64,000 bases of DNA from a bacterium. Its GTDB lineage: Bacteria; Myxococcota_A; Polyangia; Nannocystales; Nannocystaceae. Each line of letters starts with the position of its first letter. The stretch's first letter is position 1. Both the position numbers and the translations under genes were made by a program. Where the stretch lies: assembly GCA_024742475.1 (NCBI GenBank), contig JANSYI010000016.1, forward strand, positions 124,001 to 188,000, read 5' to 3'. The notes beneath the pieces are model-generated. The model was given only the letters and a program-made list of their open reading frames with translations. It was not told where the DNA came from and searched no databases. Positions 26,277-35,791 of this stretch are shown one piece after another.

Positions 26277-26771
26277 TTACCCGCCGAGCCCGCGCAGCAG
26301 CGACGGGGGCAGGTAGGCACGCAGCCGACCACCACCGGCGACCGGCTTCTCGACCTCGATCGAACAAAGCCCTGCCTTCTTGAGCTTGAGCACCGGACCC
26401 GCGCAGCCGATGAGGAAGCCCGCGAGGTCGTCGAGACTGGGTGCGTGCCCGACACACAGCGGCGCGTCGAAGCCCGCCGCGACGATCGCCTCGAGCAGTT
26501 GCGCGGGCTCTCCCTCGGGCACCATCGACGACACGCGCTTCATCGGAACCTCCGGCACGAGCACGTCGTGCACGATGTCCGCGGTCTGCCGCGCCCGCAG
26601 ATAGGGGCTCGTGAGGATCGCGTCCGGTTCGAGGCCGAGCTGACGCATCCCCTTGGCCGCCGCCCGCGTCCGCGCGATCCCCTTGTCGGTGAGCGGTCGC
26701 TTCGGGTCGGGCGGACACCGCGGGTCAGCGCGGTCGAACGCGATGCCGTGGCGAAGCAGGTGGATCCACAC
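26277..26771 (-). CDS. sixA: Phosphohistidine phosphatase SixA-like (histidine phosphatase family)
   Basis: A 164-residue enzyme starting at the GTG at 26771 (MWIHLLRHGIAF). LLRHG is the RHG catalytic motif whose His forms the phospho-enzyme. TSPYLRARQTADI near residue 55 and VGHAPSLDDL near 107, with the second catalytic His, complete the SixA-type histidine phosphatase signature. E. coli SixA dephosphorylates histidine-phosphotransfer proteins. It is divergent from the ppx-like gene. An ATG at 26852 would overlap ppx and precedes the conserved N-terminus, so it is not used. Confidence 0.85.
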   Translation of the reverse strand: MWIHLLRHGIAFDRADPRCPPDPKRPLTDKGIARTRAAAKGMRQLGLEPDAILTSPYLRARQTADIVHDVLVPEVPMKRVSSMVPEGEPAQLLEAIVAAGFDAPLCVGHAPSLDDLAGFLIGCAGPVLKLKKAGLCSIEVEKPVAGGGRLRAYLPPSLLRGLGG

Positions 26772-26850
26772 GCACCGCAGAGTAGCAGCGCCACGAAGGC
26801 CCAGATTCGCCCTTGGCGCAAACGCCCGTGAGGGTACATCTTTGTCACGC

Positions 26851-28347
26851 ATGCCGGCACGCGCCAAGCAACTCGCGGCGGTCGACCTCGGGTCCAACAG
26901 CTTTCACATGATGATCGCCCGGGTCCGGAGCGGACAGCTCGAGGTCATCGACCGCCTCAAGGAGCGCGTCCAGATGGCCGCGGGGTTCGACGACGCCAAC
27001 AAGCTCACGCCCGAGGCGATGGAGCGCGGGCTCGACTGCCTCGAGCGGTTTGGCCAGCGCCTGCGCGACCTCGACAGCGTCGACGTCCGGGCCGTCGGCA
27101 CCAACACCCTGCGCAAGGCCAAGAACGCCGACGAGTTCCTCGAGAAGGCCGAGCGCGCCATCGGGCACCCCATCGACGTCATCTCCGGCCACGAAGAGGC
27201 GCGCATCATCTACTTGGGCGTCGCCCACTCCCTCGCCGACGACACGGGCCGCCGTCTGGTGATCGACATTGGCGGCGGCAGCACCGAGTTCATCATCGGT
27301 GAGCGCTTCGAGCCCAAGCTCGTCCAGTCGGTGCACGTCGGCTGCGTCAGCCACACGCTTCGCTTCTTCGCCGACGGCCGCCTGCGTCGAGAGGCGTTCC
27401 GCGAGGCCAGCACCGCGGCGCGCGTCGAGATCGCCACCTTCGAGCGGGAGTATCGCCGCATGGGCTGGGTCAGCGCCGTGGGCAGCTCCGGCACCGTCAC
27501 CGCGATCCACAACATCCTCAGCGCCAACGGCTGGGCTGACGACGGCATCACGCGGGCCGGTCTGCGGCAGCTTCGCGAGCACCTCATCTCCGTGGGCCGG
27601 CTGTCCAAGGTCGAGCTCACGGGCCTCTCCCCCGAGCGGCTCAGCGTGTTGCCCGCGGGTCTCGCCATCCTTCAGGGCGCCTTCAAGAGCCTCAAGATCG
27701 ACCGCATGTCCGTCTCTCCTGGCGCGATGCGGGAGGGCCTGCTCTACGACACCATCGGGCGCAACACCCACGAGGACGTTCGCGTGCGCACCGTCGAGTC
27801 GCTCGTCGACCGCTACGCCGTCGACCGCCGACACGCCAGCGTCGTCGAGTCCACCGCCCTGCGCTGCCTCGACCAGGTCTGCATCGCGTGGGGCCTGCAT
27901 CATCCCGACCACCGCTGGATGCTCTCGTGGGCCTCCCGGCTGCACGAGATCGGCCTGAGCCTCTCGTACAGCGGCTATCACAAGCACGGCGCGTACATCG
28001 TCGAGAACTCGGACATGGCCGGCTTCTCCCGGCGCGCGCAGCAGCAGCTCGCCGCGCTCATCGCCGCCCACCGCCGCCGGCTCAAGCCCGTGCTCGTCGA
28101 ACGCCTGCGCGAGGTCGGGGGCGGCGAGACGGGTGTCCGCCTGGCGGTCCTGCTGCGGCTCGCCGTTGCGCTGACCCGCAGCCGCAACCCGCAGCCCCTG
28201 CCCCCGTTCCAGATCACCGCCGCCGGCCAGGCGATTCAGCTGCGCTTTGGGCCCGGCTGGCTCGACAAACGCCCGCTGACGCGAGCAGACCTCGACAACC
28301 AGCGGGCGTACCTCGAAGCGGCGGGCTTCGAGCTGTCGTTCGAGTAG
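26851..28347 (+). CDS. ppx: Ppx/GppA exopolyphosphatase-like phosphatase
   Basis: A 498-residue ASKHA-fold enzyme that removes terminal phosphate from polyphosphate or converts pppGpp to ppGpp. AAVDLGSNSFHMMIAR (about 9-24) is the phosphate-1 loop; GTNTLRKAKN, SGHEEARIIYLG and VIDIGGGSTEFIIG (about 138-151) follow. The C-terminal third has an HD-like helical region (CIAWGLHHPDHRWMLSWA) as in full-length Ppx. The ATG at 26851 gives the expected N-terminus. It lies divergent from sixA. Confidence 0.92.
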   Translation: MPARAKQLAAVDLGSNSFHMMIARVRSGQLEVIDRLKERVQMAAGFDDANKLTPEAMERGLDCLERFGQRLRDLDSVDVRAVGTNTLRKAKNADEFLEKAERAIGHPIDVISGHEEARIIYLGVAHSLADDTGRRLVIDIGGGSTEFIIGERFEPKLVQSVHVGCVSHTLRFFADGRLRREAFREASTAARVEIATFEREYRRMGWVSAVGSSGTVTAIHNILSANGWADDGITRAGLRQLREHLISVGRLSKVELTGLSPERLSVLPAGLAILQGAFKSLKIDRMSVSPGAMREGLLYDTIGRNTHEDVRVRTVESLVDRYAVDRRHASVVESTALRCLDQVCIAWGLHHPDHRWMLSWASRLHEIGLSLSYSGYHKHGAYIVENSDMAGFSRRAQQQLAALIAAHRRRLKPVLVERLREVGGGETGVRLAVLLRLAVALTRSRNPQPLPPFQITAAGQAIQLRFGPGWLDKRPLTRADLDNQRAYLEAAGFELSFE

Positions 28348-28349
28348 GC

Positions 28350-29108
<759 letters not shown>

Positions 29109-29157
29109 GGCCGGAATCTGTAGCATGACCGGCGCGAGCCGGGGAACGAGGAAGACG

Positions 29158-30957
29158 TCAGTGCTTGCTGGGCGTGCCCGGCGTGAGCTGCAGATCCACC
29201 AGCGCGCCATCGCGCTCGATCACCACGGTGACCGCCTCGTTGGGTACCAGCTCGCCGAACGCGGCCATGTAGTCGTCGATGCTGTGGATCTCGCGCTCGC
29301 CCATCTTCTTGATGACATCCCCTTTTTGAAGCCCGGCCTGCGCTGCGGGCCCGCCCTCTCGCACGCCCGAGAGCCTGAGCCCATCCACGTCGGCGGCGTA
29401 GTCGGGAATGGTGCCCAGCGAGACCTTGAACGCACGGCGGCCCGCGGGCGCCTTGGTCTTGGTCTTCTCGAAGGTGAACTCCACCTGCTCGTGCACGACG
29501 TCGTCGACCACGGCCAGCGCGAGGTTCGTGATCGCGGCCATGCCCGCATAGTCGAGCTTGTCGGTGTCGTCCGAGGGCTTGTGATAGTCCTCGTGCGCTC
29601 CGGTGAAGAAGTGCAGCACGGGGATGCCTTCGTCGTAGAAGGCCGCGTGGTCCGAGGGCCCCTGCCCGTCCGCCTTCGTCGCGACGTCGAGGGAGGTGTC
29701 CTGACCGGACAGCAGGGCGTCCCACTGCGGCGCCGTCCCGACGCCCGCCACGACCACTTGGTTGTCGCTCAGCCGGCCGATCATGTCGAAGTTGACCATC
29801 GCGACGATGGCATCACGCCGCACGTCGTCGAGGTTCTCCACGAAGTAGCGAGAGCCCAGCAGGCCCATCTCCTCCGCCCCAAACGTCAAGCACAGCACGT
29901 CGTAGGGGCGCTGCGCGTCGGGCAACGCCGCCAGCGAGCCGCACAGCTCGAGCACGCCTGCGACCCCCGAGGCGTTGTCGTCGGCCCCGTTGTGGACGGC
30001 AACCTCCCCCGGCGCGAGCGAGCTCGAGGTCCCCATGCCCAGATGATCGTGATGCGCGCCCACGACCACCATGCGCGACGAGGTCCCGTTGCCCACCAGC
30101 AACCCGCCGACGTTGGCGGTCTCGTGCACGATCCGCTCGACGTCGCTGCGCAGCGAGGCGGGGTCCTTGCTCTTGGTTCCCTTGGCGATGCCCGGCGAGT
30201 CCGGGTTCACCGCGGCGGGGGGCTTGCGAAGCCCGAACGCGACCTGCAGCGCGATGTTCGCGTCGGAGCCCACCGCAACCGCCGGGAGGCCCAGCGCGTC
30301 GGCGCGGCCGTGGTTGGGAAACGGCGCGGCCGAGGTGGGGTCCCACAAGACGAAGCCCGCCGCGCCGCGGTCGCGCGCGGCGATCATCTTGTTCTGAGGG
30401 CGCGTCGCCCCGGGCGGAAGGTGCGGGTTGTTGGACGGCCCGCCGGCGAGCGCGACGACGATGCTGCCGGTGACCGCGTCTTCGATGCCCGCGTAGTCCC
30501 CCGCGCCGCCGCCTTGCTCGGTGATGCCGTAGCCGACGAACACCAGGGGTGCCACGGCCGGGCCCGAGGCGAGGGTGTTCTCGGCGAACGGAAGCAAGCT
30601 GTGCGGCACCGCGGTCTCGCCGATGCTCAGGCCCGACGAGCCGCCCTCGGCCAGCCGCACACCGTCGACCACCTCGAACGTCTGTCGATACGTCATGCCG
30701 AAGCCCGGCTCGAGGCCGTATGCACGCATCGTTTCCTCGATGTAGTCCTGCGTGGCCTGGTCGCCCTGCGTGCCCGGAGCCCGCCCCTTCCGTGCGTCCG
30801 AGGCGAGGAACTCCACGTGCCCGGCGAGCTTTGCCTGCTCGACCGCGGCGGGCTGCTGTCGCTCGGCAGGCGCGGGCGGCTTGGGCGGGGGCGAGGGCTG
30901 CTGATCGCAGCCAGCGAGGAGCAAGACGAACCCGAGGACGCGTGCGGTACGGACCAC
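29158..30957 (-). CDS. M28-family metallopeptidase lipoprotein with PA and PDZ domains
   Basis: A 599-residue envelope protein; the signal ends LLLAGC. A PA-type insert domain (about 130-245) precedes the M28 zinc aminopeptidase domain (about 275-500), with ligands and catalytic residues visible: H302 and D304 (AHHDHLG), D326 (HNGADDNASG), E362/E363 (GAEEMG), D391 (NFDMIG) and a His in HEDYHKPSDD. A PDZ domain closes the protein (about 510-595, GVREGGPAAQAGLQKGDVI). It probably removes N-terminal residues from peptides in the periplasm or outside the cell. Confidence 0.92.
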   Translation of the reverse strand: MVRTARVLGFVLLLAGCDQQPSPPPKPPAPAERQQPAAVEQAKLAGHVEFLASDARKGRAPGTQGDQATQDYIEETMRAYGLEPGFGMTYRQTFEVVDGVRLAEGGSSGLSIGETAVPHSLLPFAENTLASGPAVAPLVFVGYGITEQGGGAGDYAGIEDAVTGSIVVALAGGPSNNPHLPPGATRPQNKMIAARDRGAAGFVLWDPTSAAPFPNHGRADALGLPAVAVGSDANIALQVAFGLRKPPAAVNPDSPGIAKGTKSKDPASLRSDVERIVHETANVGGLLVGNGTSSRMVVVGAHHDHLGMGTSSSLAPGEVAVHNGADDNASGVAGVLELCGSLAALPDAQRPYDVLCLTFGAEEMGLLGSRYFVENLDDVRRDAIVAMVNFDMIGRLSDNQVVVAGVGTAPQWDALLSGQDTSLDVATKADGQGPSDHAAFYDEGIPVLHFFTGAHEDYHKPSDDTDKLDYAGMAAITNLALAVVDDVVHEQVEFTFEKTKTKAPAGRRAFKVSLGTIPDYAADVDGLRLSGVREGGPAAQAGLQKGDVIKKMGEREIHSIDDYMAAFGELVPNEAVTVVIERDGALVDLQLTPGTPSKH

Positions 30958-30989
30958 GAGCGCAGGCTACCGAAGGCCCGACCCCCCGG

Positions 30990-32351
30990 CTACCCGGCGG
31001 TCAGCAGCAGCCCGCCGACGATCCAGAGCCCCCCGATCGCCATCCAGACCGCCGCGTATCCGATGATGTCGCGCGCCTTGACCTTCGTGATCGCAAGCAG
31101 CGGTAGCGCCCAAAACGGCTGCAGCATGTTCGTCCACTGATCTCCGTAGGCCATCGCCATCACGACGCGGGCCGGGTCGACACCGCTGTCGATCGCGCCG
31201 CGCATGAGAATCGGGCCCTGAACCGCCCACTGTCCGCCCCCCGAGGGCACGAAGAGGTTGAGCAGCCCCGCGGAGAGGAACGCGAGGCCCTCGAACGCTC
31301 CGGGTCCCACCTGCGCGAAGGCGCCTGCGAGCGCAGCGGAGAGCCCTGCGGCGGTCATCACCCCCATCACACCGGCGTACAGCGGGAACTGGATGATGAC
31401 GCCGCCGCAGCTGCGCGCCCCCTCGTCGCACGCGGCGAGGAAGCGACTGGGGCGCCCGTGCAGCAGCAGCGCGAGGGCGAACAGCGCCAGGTTCACGGTG
31501 TTGAAGGACAGCCGCCACAGCCCCCCTTCGGCCAGGACCATCGCCAGCGCCGCGCACAGCGGGAGCGCGAGCAGCAGGTTGAACACCGACGAGCGTTCGA
31601 TCCGTTCGATCGCGCCGCGCGGCGGAGCCTCGCGACCGGCGGCCGGGGCCGACGAGCCGGGTGCCGTCGTGGCGTCGGGGTCGTCGGCGGGCGTCATCGC
31701 CATGAACACCAGGGGCCCCAGCAGGAGCAGCCCCCCACTGACCAGCAGGTTCAGCGGGCCGAGCACCGTCTGCTCGAGCCCCATCACCCCCACGGCGGCG
31801 CCGAGGTCGGCCCCCAACACCTCGGCGAGATCTGCGGCGGTGGTGACCTTCAGCGGGGCGCTCCCGCTGAAGCCTCCGTGCCACGTCATGAGCCCGCTGT
31901 AGCCGGCCGCGCACAGCAGCGGGTAGTGCAGCCGAAATCCTCGCGCGCGCGCGAGCCGTCCAGCCTCACGAGCGACCACCGCCCCCCCGATGAGCCCGAG
32001 GCTCCAGTTGAGCAGCGCGAGCCCGATCGCGATGAACGCGGTGGCCGCGACGAGCTGCCGTGGCGAGCGAACCCAGCCGATCGACGCCGCGATGCCCCGC
32101 TGCACCGCGGGGGCGGTCGCCAGCGCCGTGCCGAGCACGAGCATCACGCACATCTGCATCGTAAAGGTGAGCAGCGCCCAGAGCCCGCCGCCTCCGCTCC
32201 ACGCCCGCAACACCTCCGAGGGGGGGACGCCGGCGCCGAGCGCAGCCAACAGGACGAGCGTCGTCAGCCCCACCGCGATGACGAAGGGCTCGGGCACGAT
32301 GCGGCCAAACCCTCGCCGCGCTCGCTGTCCAATGCCGACGAGCAGGCTCAT
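30990..32351 (-). CDS. atoE: Short-chain fatty acid carrier, AtoE family
   Basis: A 453-residue inner-membrane protein of 11-12 helices. Family stretches include TFTMQMCVMLVLGTALA, LNWSLGLIGGAVVA, TWHGGFSGSAPL, FPLYAGVMGVM, FVPSGGGQWAVQGP and YGDQWTNMLQPFWALPLL, all typical of AtoE-type short-chain fatty acid transporters. It would import acetoacetate or butyrate-class acids, which would feed the CoA-transferase encoded at 16258-17620. It is divergent from the next small gene. Confidence 0.92.
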   Translation of the reverse strand: MSLLVGIGQRARRGFGRIVPEPFVIAVGLTTLVLLAALGAGVPPSEVLRAWSGGGGLWALLTFTMQMCVMLVLGTALATAPAVQRGIAASIGWVRSPRQLVAATAFIAIGLALLNWSLGLIGGAVVAREAGRLARARGFRLHYPLLCAAGYSGLMTWHGGFSGSAPLKVTTAADLAEVLGADLGAAVGVMGLEQTVLGPLNLLVSGGLLLLGPLVFMAMTPADDPDATTAPGSSAPAAGREAPPRGAIERIERSSVFNLLLALPLCAALAMVLAEGGLWRLSFNTVNLALFALALLLHGRPSRFLAACDEGARSCGGVIIQFPLYAGVMGVMTAAGLSAALAGAFAQVGPGAFEGLAFLSAGLLNLFVPSGGGQWAVQGPILMRGAIDSGVDPARVVMAMAYGDQWTNMLQPFWALPLLAITKVKARDIIGYAAVWMAIGGLWIVGGLLLTAG

Positions 32352-32404
32352 GCCGCCATGGTCACGCGCGCGATGTCCGGACGCAATCTGCTACGGTTGC
32401 GCCG

Positions 32405-32872
32405 ATGCACCGCGGCTTGGTCGTGGGAGGCGGCGCAGCGATCGTCGTCTTCGTCGGGGCGCTGCTCGTCCTGCGACAGGGGACACGTGCGACCTCCACC
32501 CCCTCGAGCGATGGGACGACACACACCGACGTCCCCCGGGCGCCCGCTCGGCCGCCCGCCCCCTCCGCGCCGCGAGAGGCCAGCCCCCGACCCCCGCGCC
32601 TTCCAGGCTTGAAGCTGGGCAAGGAGCGGGGTCCGGACGCGCGCTCCAAGGCACAGGCGATCCTCGACGACGCCCTGGCGGAGCTGCGGCGGCTCGACGA
32701 CTCCCACCAGGACCTCGCCCGCGACGTCTACATGCGAGGACACTCCGCGGCCGAGCGCATCGAAGACGAGCTCGACGAAGGCGACGAGCCCGGGCTGGCC
32801 AGGCTCCGCGCCGATGAAGACGCGATGAAGGCCGAGCTGCGCAGAATCTACGGCGTCACGGACGATCCATGA
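32405..32872 (+). CDS. Membrane-anchored helical protein, unknown
   Basis: A 155-residue protein with an N-terminal hydrophobic anchor (about residues 6-23), a Pro/Ser/Arg-rich linker (about 28-72), and a charged helical C-terminal half (KAQAILDDALAELRRLDDSH and a later ERIEDELDEGDEP). No domain is recognised. The last 17 bp overlap the converging thioesterase gene. Confidence 0.6.
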   Translation: MHRGLVVGGGAAIVVFVGALLVLRQGTRATSTPSSDGTTHTDVPRAPARPPAPSAPREASPRPPRLPGLKLGKERGPDARSKAQAILDDALAELRRLDDSHQDLARDVYMRGHSAAERIEDELDEGDEPGLARLRADEDAMKAELRRIYGVTDDP

Positions 32873-33296
32873 AGCGCTGCATCGCCGCGCGCAGGTCGTC
32901 TGGCAGCGGCATCGACCTGCGAAACCGCTCGGAGTCGGCGTCGAGGTCCATCACCGCGCACACCGTGGCCCCCGTACCGCGGACGTCGTCGTCTCCACCC
33001 GCGCCGATGATGCGATAGGCCAGGCGCATCGAGCTGCGCCCGAGGTGTTCGAGCCGCAGCTCGACGAGCACCGTCTCGCCGAACGCGGTCGGCTTTCGAA
33101 AGTCGGCTTCGGTATGTACGGAAGGGAAGCCGATCTTGCGACGCGTGATCACGTCGTCGTATGGCGCCGCCAGGCAGGCCGAGAACCACGTCTCCATCGC
33201 TTCGTGGAACATGTCGAAGAAGCGCGGAAAGTACACGATGCCCGCGGGGTCGCAGTGCCCCCAATAAACCACGACACGGTGCTGATGCACGCCCAT
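32856..33296 (-). CDS. Acyl-CoA thioesterase, 4HBT/YbgC hotdog family
   Basis: A 146-residue hotdog protein starting at the ATG at 33296. VVYWGHCDPAGIVYFPRFFDMFHEAMETWF (broken here as the residues 9-23 DPAGIVYF core and the following helix) matches the 4-hydroxybenzoyl-CoA thioesterase/YbgC pattern, with the catalytic Asp at residue 16. It should hydrolyse an acyl-CoA. It is divergent from the enoyl-CoA hydratase gene, suggesting shared acyl-CoA or aromatic acid metabolism. Confidence 0.88.
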   Translation of the reverse strand: MGVHQHRVVVYWGHCDPAGIVYFPRFFDMFHEAMETWFSACLAAPYDDVITRRKIGFPSVHTEADFRKPTAFGETVLVELRLEHLGRSSMRLAYRIIGAGGDDDVRGTGATVCAVMDLDADSERFRRSMPLPDDLRAAMQRFMDRP

Positions 33297-33339
33297 GGGG
33301 GGCAGCCTAGCAGCCTGCCTTTCGCGTATCCTCCCCGGC

Positions 33340-34131
33340 ATGTCGCTGGTCGAACTCTCCACGCACGAAGGCATCGCGGTCATCACCCTCAACGTCCCGC
33401 CGGCCAACTGCTACTCGTTCGAGATGATGAAGGCGCTCGACGCCGCGGTGCTCGAGGCTCGCTTCGATCCCCAGGTTCACGCGATCGTGGTCAAGGGCGC
33501 GGGCGAGAAGTTCTTCTGCGCGGGCGCTGACATCAACATGCTCCGCGGCGCCGATCCGTACTTCAAGTACTACTTCTGCCTGCACGCCAACGAGACGATC
33601 AGTCGACTGGAGCAGACGCCCAAGCTCGTGGTCGCGGCGATCGACGGGCACTGCGTTGGGGGTGGCCTCGAGGTCGCGCTCGCAGCCGACATCCGCATCG
33701 CCCGCAAAGGCTCGGGCAAGTGCGGCCTGCCCGAGGTGAAGCTCGGCGTGCTGCCCGGAACCGGCGGCACCCAGCGACTCGTTCGGGTGGTCGGCAAGTC
33801 CAAGGCGATCGAACTTATGGGGCGCGGCGATACGTTCGACTTCGACACGGCGCAGTCGATGGGCGTCATCAACCAGGTCTGGGAGTCGGACAGCCACGAC
33901 GCCTTTCACGCCTCCGTCCTCGAGTGGGTCCGCGACTTCATCCCGCCCAAGGCCCCCTCGCGCGCGGTCGGGTTCATCAAGCGGGCCTGCCAGACGGGGG
34001 CGGACCTCGGGCTGCAAGACGGGCTCGCGCTCGAGCGGGAGCTGCAGCAGCGGCTCTTCGAGGGGGACGACGCCGCGGAGGGGTTGGCCGCCTACCTCGA
34101 GAAGCGCCCGCCGGAGTTCAAGGGCTCCTGA
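33340..34131 (+). CDS. Enoyl-CoA hydratase/isomerase family protein
   Basis: A 263-residue crotonase-fold enzyme starting at the ATG at 33340. The oxyanion-hole and catalytic regions are intact: FFCAGADINML, CVGGGLEVALAADIRIA with E111, and GLPEVKLGVLPGTGGTQRL with E132. Both Glu residues used by true hydratases are present, so hydration of a 2-enoyl-CoA is likely. It is followed 7 bp later by the DsbA/HCCA-isomerase gene, and faces a thioesterase gene; together they may degrade an aromatic or branched acid. Confidence 0.92.
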   Translation: MSLVELSTHEGIAVITLNVPPANCYSFEMMKALDAAVLEARFDPQVHAIVVKGAGEKFFCAGADINMLRGADPYFKYYFCLHANETISRLEQTPKLVVAAIDGHCVGGGLEVALAADIRIARKGSGKCGLPEVKLGVLPGTGGTQRLVRVVGKSKAIELMGRGDTFDFDTAQSMGVINQVWESDSHDAFHASVLEWVRDFIPPKAPSRAVGFIKRACQTGADLGLQDGLALERELQQRLFEGDDAAEGLAAYLEKRPPEFKGS

Positions 34132-34138
34132 GTCCGAC

Positions 34139-35392
34139 GTGAGCCTGAAGTCCACGTTCCAGCCCACCTTCGCCGCGCTGCTCACCTCGAACGCGCGGCG
34201 CGACGCCCGGCGCTGGTTTCACGAGCAACGCCGACGCCTACGCGGTGAGGCACATCGGCTGACCGCATACCTTCGCCTCGACGACCCGTACGCGTTGGTG
34301 CTGTTGCACGGGCTGCAGACGCTTCGAGAACGGTTCGAGGTCGCCATCGACGTCCGCGTAGTGGGAGCGACACCGGACGCGATGAATCCGGCCCCCGAGG
34401 CGCTGCGGTCATGGGCGCGACTCGACGCCGCCCGGCTCGCCGCGCTCTACGACTACCCCACGCCGCCGTTCGTCGACGCTCGGGCGACCCGTGCCGACGC
34501 AGCCGCCGTGTCCGCGCTCGAGACCACCGAAGATCCCCTGCCGGCCATTCGCGACGCCTTCGAGCAGTGGTGGCGCGGCGTCGACTTCCGCGGCCGTGGC
34601 GACGCCGCTCGGGTCGACGCCAACGATCGCGAGCGAGCAGCGCGCGGCCACTACCTCAGCGCGATGGTCCACTACGGGGGCGAATGGTACTGGGGTGTCG
34701 ATCGGCTCAACCACCTCGAGCAGCGGCTGCGTGGGCTCGGCATCGCAAGGGGTTCCGCCGAGCCTGCGTTCGAGCGGCGTTTCGCGTTCTTGGAGGGGCC
34801 CCGGCCCACGGACCCCCCGCCCGGGGAGCTGGAGCTGTTCTGGTCCGCACGCAGCCCCTACGCCTACCTCGCGCTCGCGCGCACCTTCGCGCTCGCCGAC
34901 CACTACCGTGTGCCACTGCGGATCCGCCCGGTCTTGCCGATGGTCATGCGCAACCTCTCGGTGCCCGCCGGCAAGCGCTTCTACATCCTGCACGACGCCA
35001 AGCGCGAGGCCGACTGGATCGGGGTGCCGCTAGGACGCGTGTGCGACCCGGTCGGGGCGGGCGTCGAGCGCTGCTACGCGCTGCTGGAGGTCGCACGCGA
35101 GCACGACCGACTTCGCGAGTTCGTGCTCGCCTTTGCGACGATGGTGTGGAGCGAAGGCGTCGACGCGGCGTCCGATGCAGGGCTCGCGCGCATCACCGAA
35201 CGCGCGGGGCTACCCTGGGACCAGTGCGCTCGCGCGCTGCCCGAGAAGGGGTGGCGAGACGAGGTCGAGGCCAATCGCCAGGCCCTGCTCGACGCCGGTC
35301 ACTGGGGCGTGCCGGTGATCCGATACGGCGACACCACCGTGTGGGGCCAAGACCGCTTCTGGGTGCTCGAGCGAGCGCTCCGCGGCGCCTAG
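34139..35392 (+). CDS. Tandem DsbA-like (2-hydroxychromene-2-carboxylate isomerase/GST-kappa type) protein
   Basis: A 417-residue protein from a GTG start. The C-terminal half (about 230-415) is a DsbA-fold domain of the HCCA-isomerase/GST-kappa group: LELFWSARSPYAYLALART near its start and DAGHWGVPVIRYGDTTVWGQDR near its end, where cis-Pro follows GV. The N-terminal half has a weaker copy (TAYLRLDDPYALVLLHGLQT), so it is an internal duplication. Such proteins isomerise aromatic-ring cleavage products using glutathione, or act as oxidoreductases. There is no CxxC motif. Co-directional with enoyl-CoA hydratase. Confidence 0.8.
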   Translation: MSLKSTFQPTFAALLTSNARRDARRWFHEQRRRLRGEAHRLTAYLRLDDPYALVLLHGLQTLRERFEVAIDVRVVGATPDAMNPAPEALRSWARLDAARLAALYDYPTPPFVDARATRADAAAVSALETTEDPLPAIRDAFEQWWRGVDFRGRGDAARVDANDRERAARGHYLSAMVHYGGEWYWGVDRLNHLEQRLRGLGIARGSAEPAFERRFAFLEGPRPTDPPPGELELFWSARSPYAYLALARTFALADHYRVPLRIRPVLPMVMRNLSVPAGKRFYILHDAKREADWIGVPLGRVCDPVGAGVERCYALLEVAREHDRLREFVLAFATMVWSEGVDAASDAGLARITERAGLPWDQCARALPEKGWRDEVEANRQALLDAGHWGVPVIRYGDTTVWGQDRFWVLERALRGA

Positions 35393-35393
35393 C

Positions 35394-35423
35394 AGCCCTT
35401 CTTCTGCTAGCCCTTCTTCTGCT
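35394..35423. repeat. Perfect 15-bp tandem duplication at the end of fdx
   Basis: The unit AGCCCTTCTTCTGCT occurs twice in a row. On the minus strand it spans the fdx stop, so the coding end ...DEQKKG-stop is followed by an in-frame QKKGC-stop. A recent duplication that created an earlier stop is the simplest reading. Confidence 0.85.
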
Positions 35424-35778
35424 CGTCGCGGCGGTCCGGGTGCTCGTTGTACCAGGTCTGCAGCGACTCCTCGCTGATCTCGACCCGGAGGTCGGCGTCG
35501 CGAGGCACACACTGGCAGCCCAGTCGCGACGAGGGACGCACATCGAAGCCCATGTCGAGCCGGTCCTCTTCGGCCTCCTCCATCTCGTCGAGCGAGTCGA
35601 GGCCTTCGCGGACGTACACGTGGCAGGAGCTGCACGCACAGACGCCACCGCACGCGGACCCCAACTTCGCGCCGCACGCCTCGGCAATCTCGAGCAGGTT
35701 GTCCTTGCCCGGCTCGGCCTGCACTTCGGTGGAGGTGCCTTCGGGGTCGATGAACGTGATCTTGATGAGCTGGGACAT
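35407..35778 (-). CDS. fdx: [2Fe-2S] ferredoxin of the Isc system
   Basis: A 123-residue adrenodoxin-type ferredoxin. Ligand Cys residues C43, C49, C52 (ACGGVCACSSCHVYV) and C88 (LGCQC) match E. coli Fdx positions 42, 48, 51 and 87. It supplies electrons for cluster assembly on IscU. It starts 13 bp after hscA as the last gene of the isc operon. The C-terminus has been shortened by a 15-bp tandem duplication that introduces an earlier stop. E. coli-like ISC ferredoxins are about 111 residues, so the length is normal. Confidence 0.94.
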   Translation of the reverse strand: MSQLIKITFIDPEGTSTEVQAEPGKDNLLEIAEACGAKLGSACGGVCACSSCHVYVREGLDSLDEMEEAEEDRLDMGFDVRPSSRLGCQCVPRDADLRVEISEESLQTWYNEHPDRRDEQKKG

Positions 35779-35791
35779 GATCGTGCGGGGG

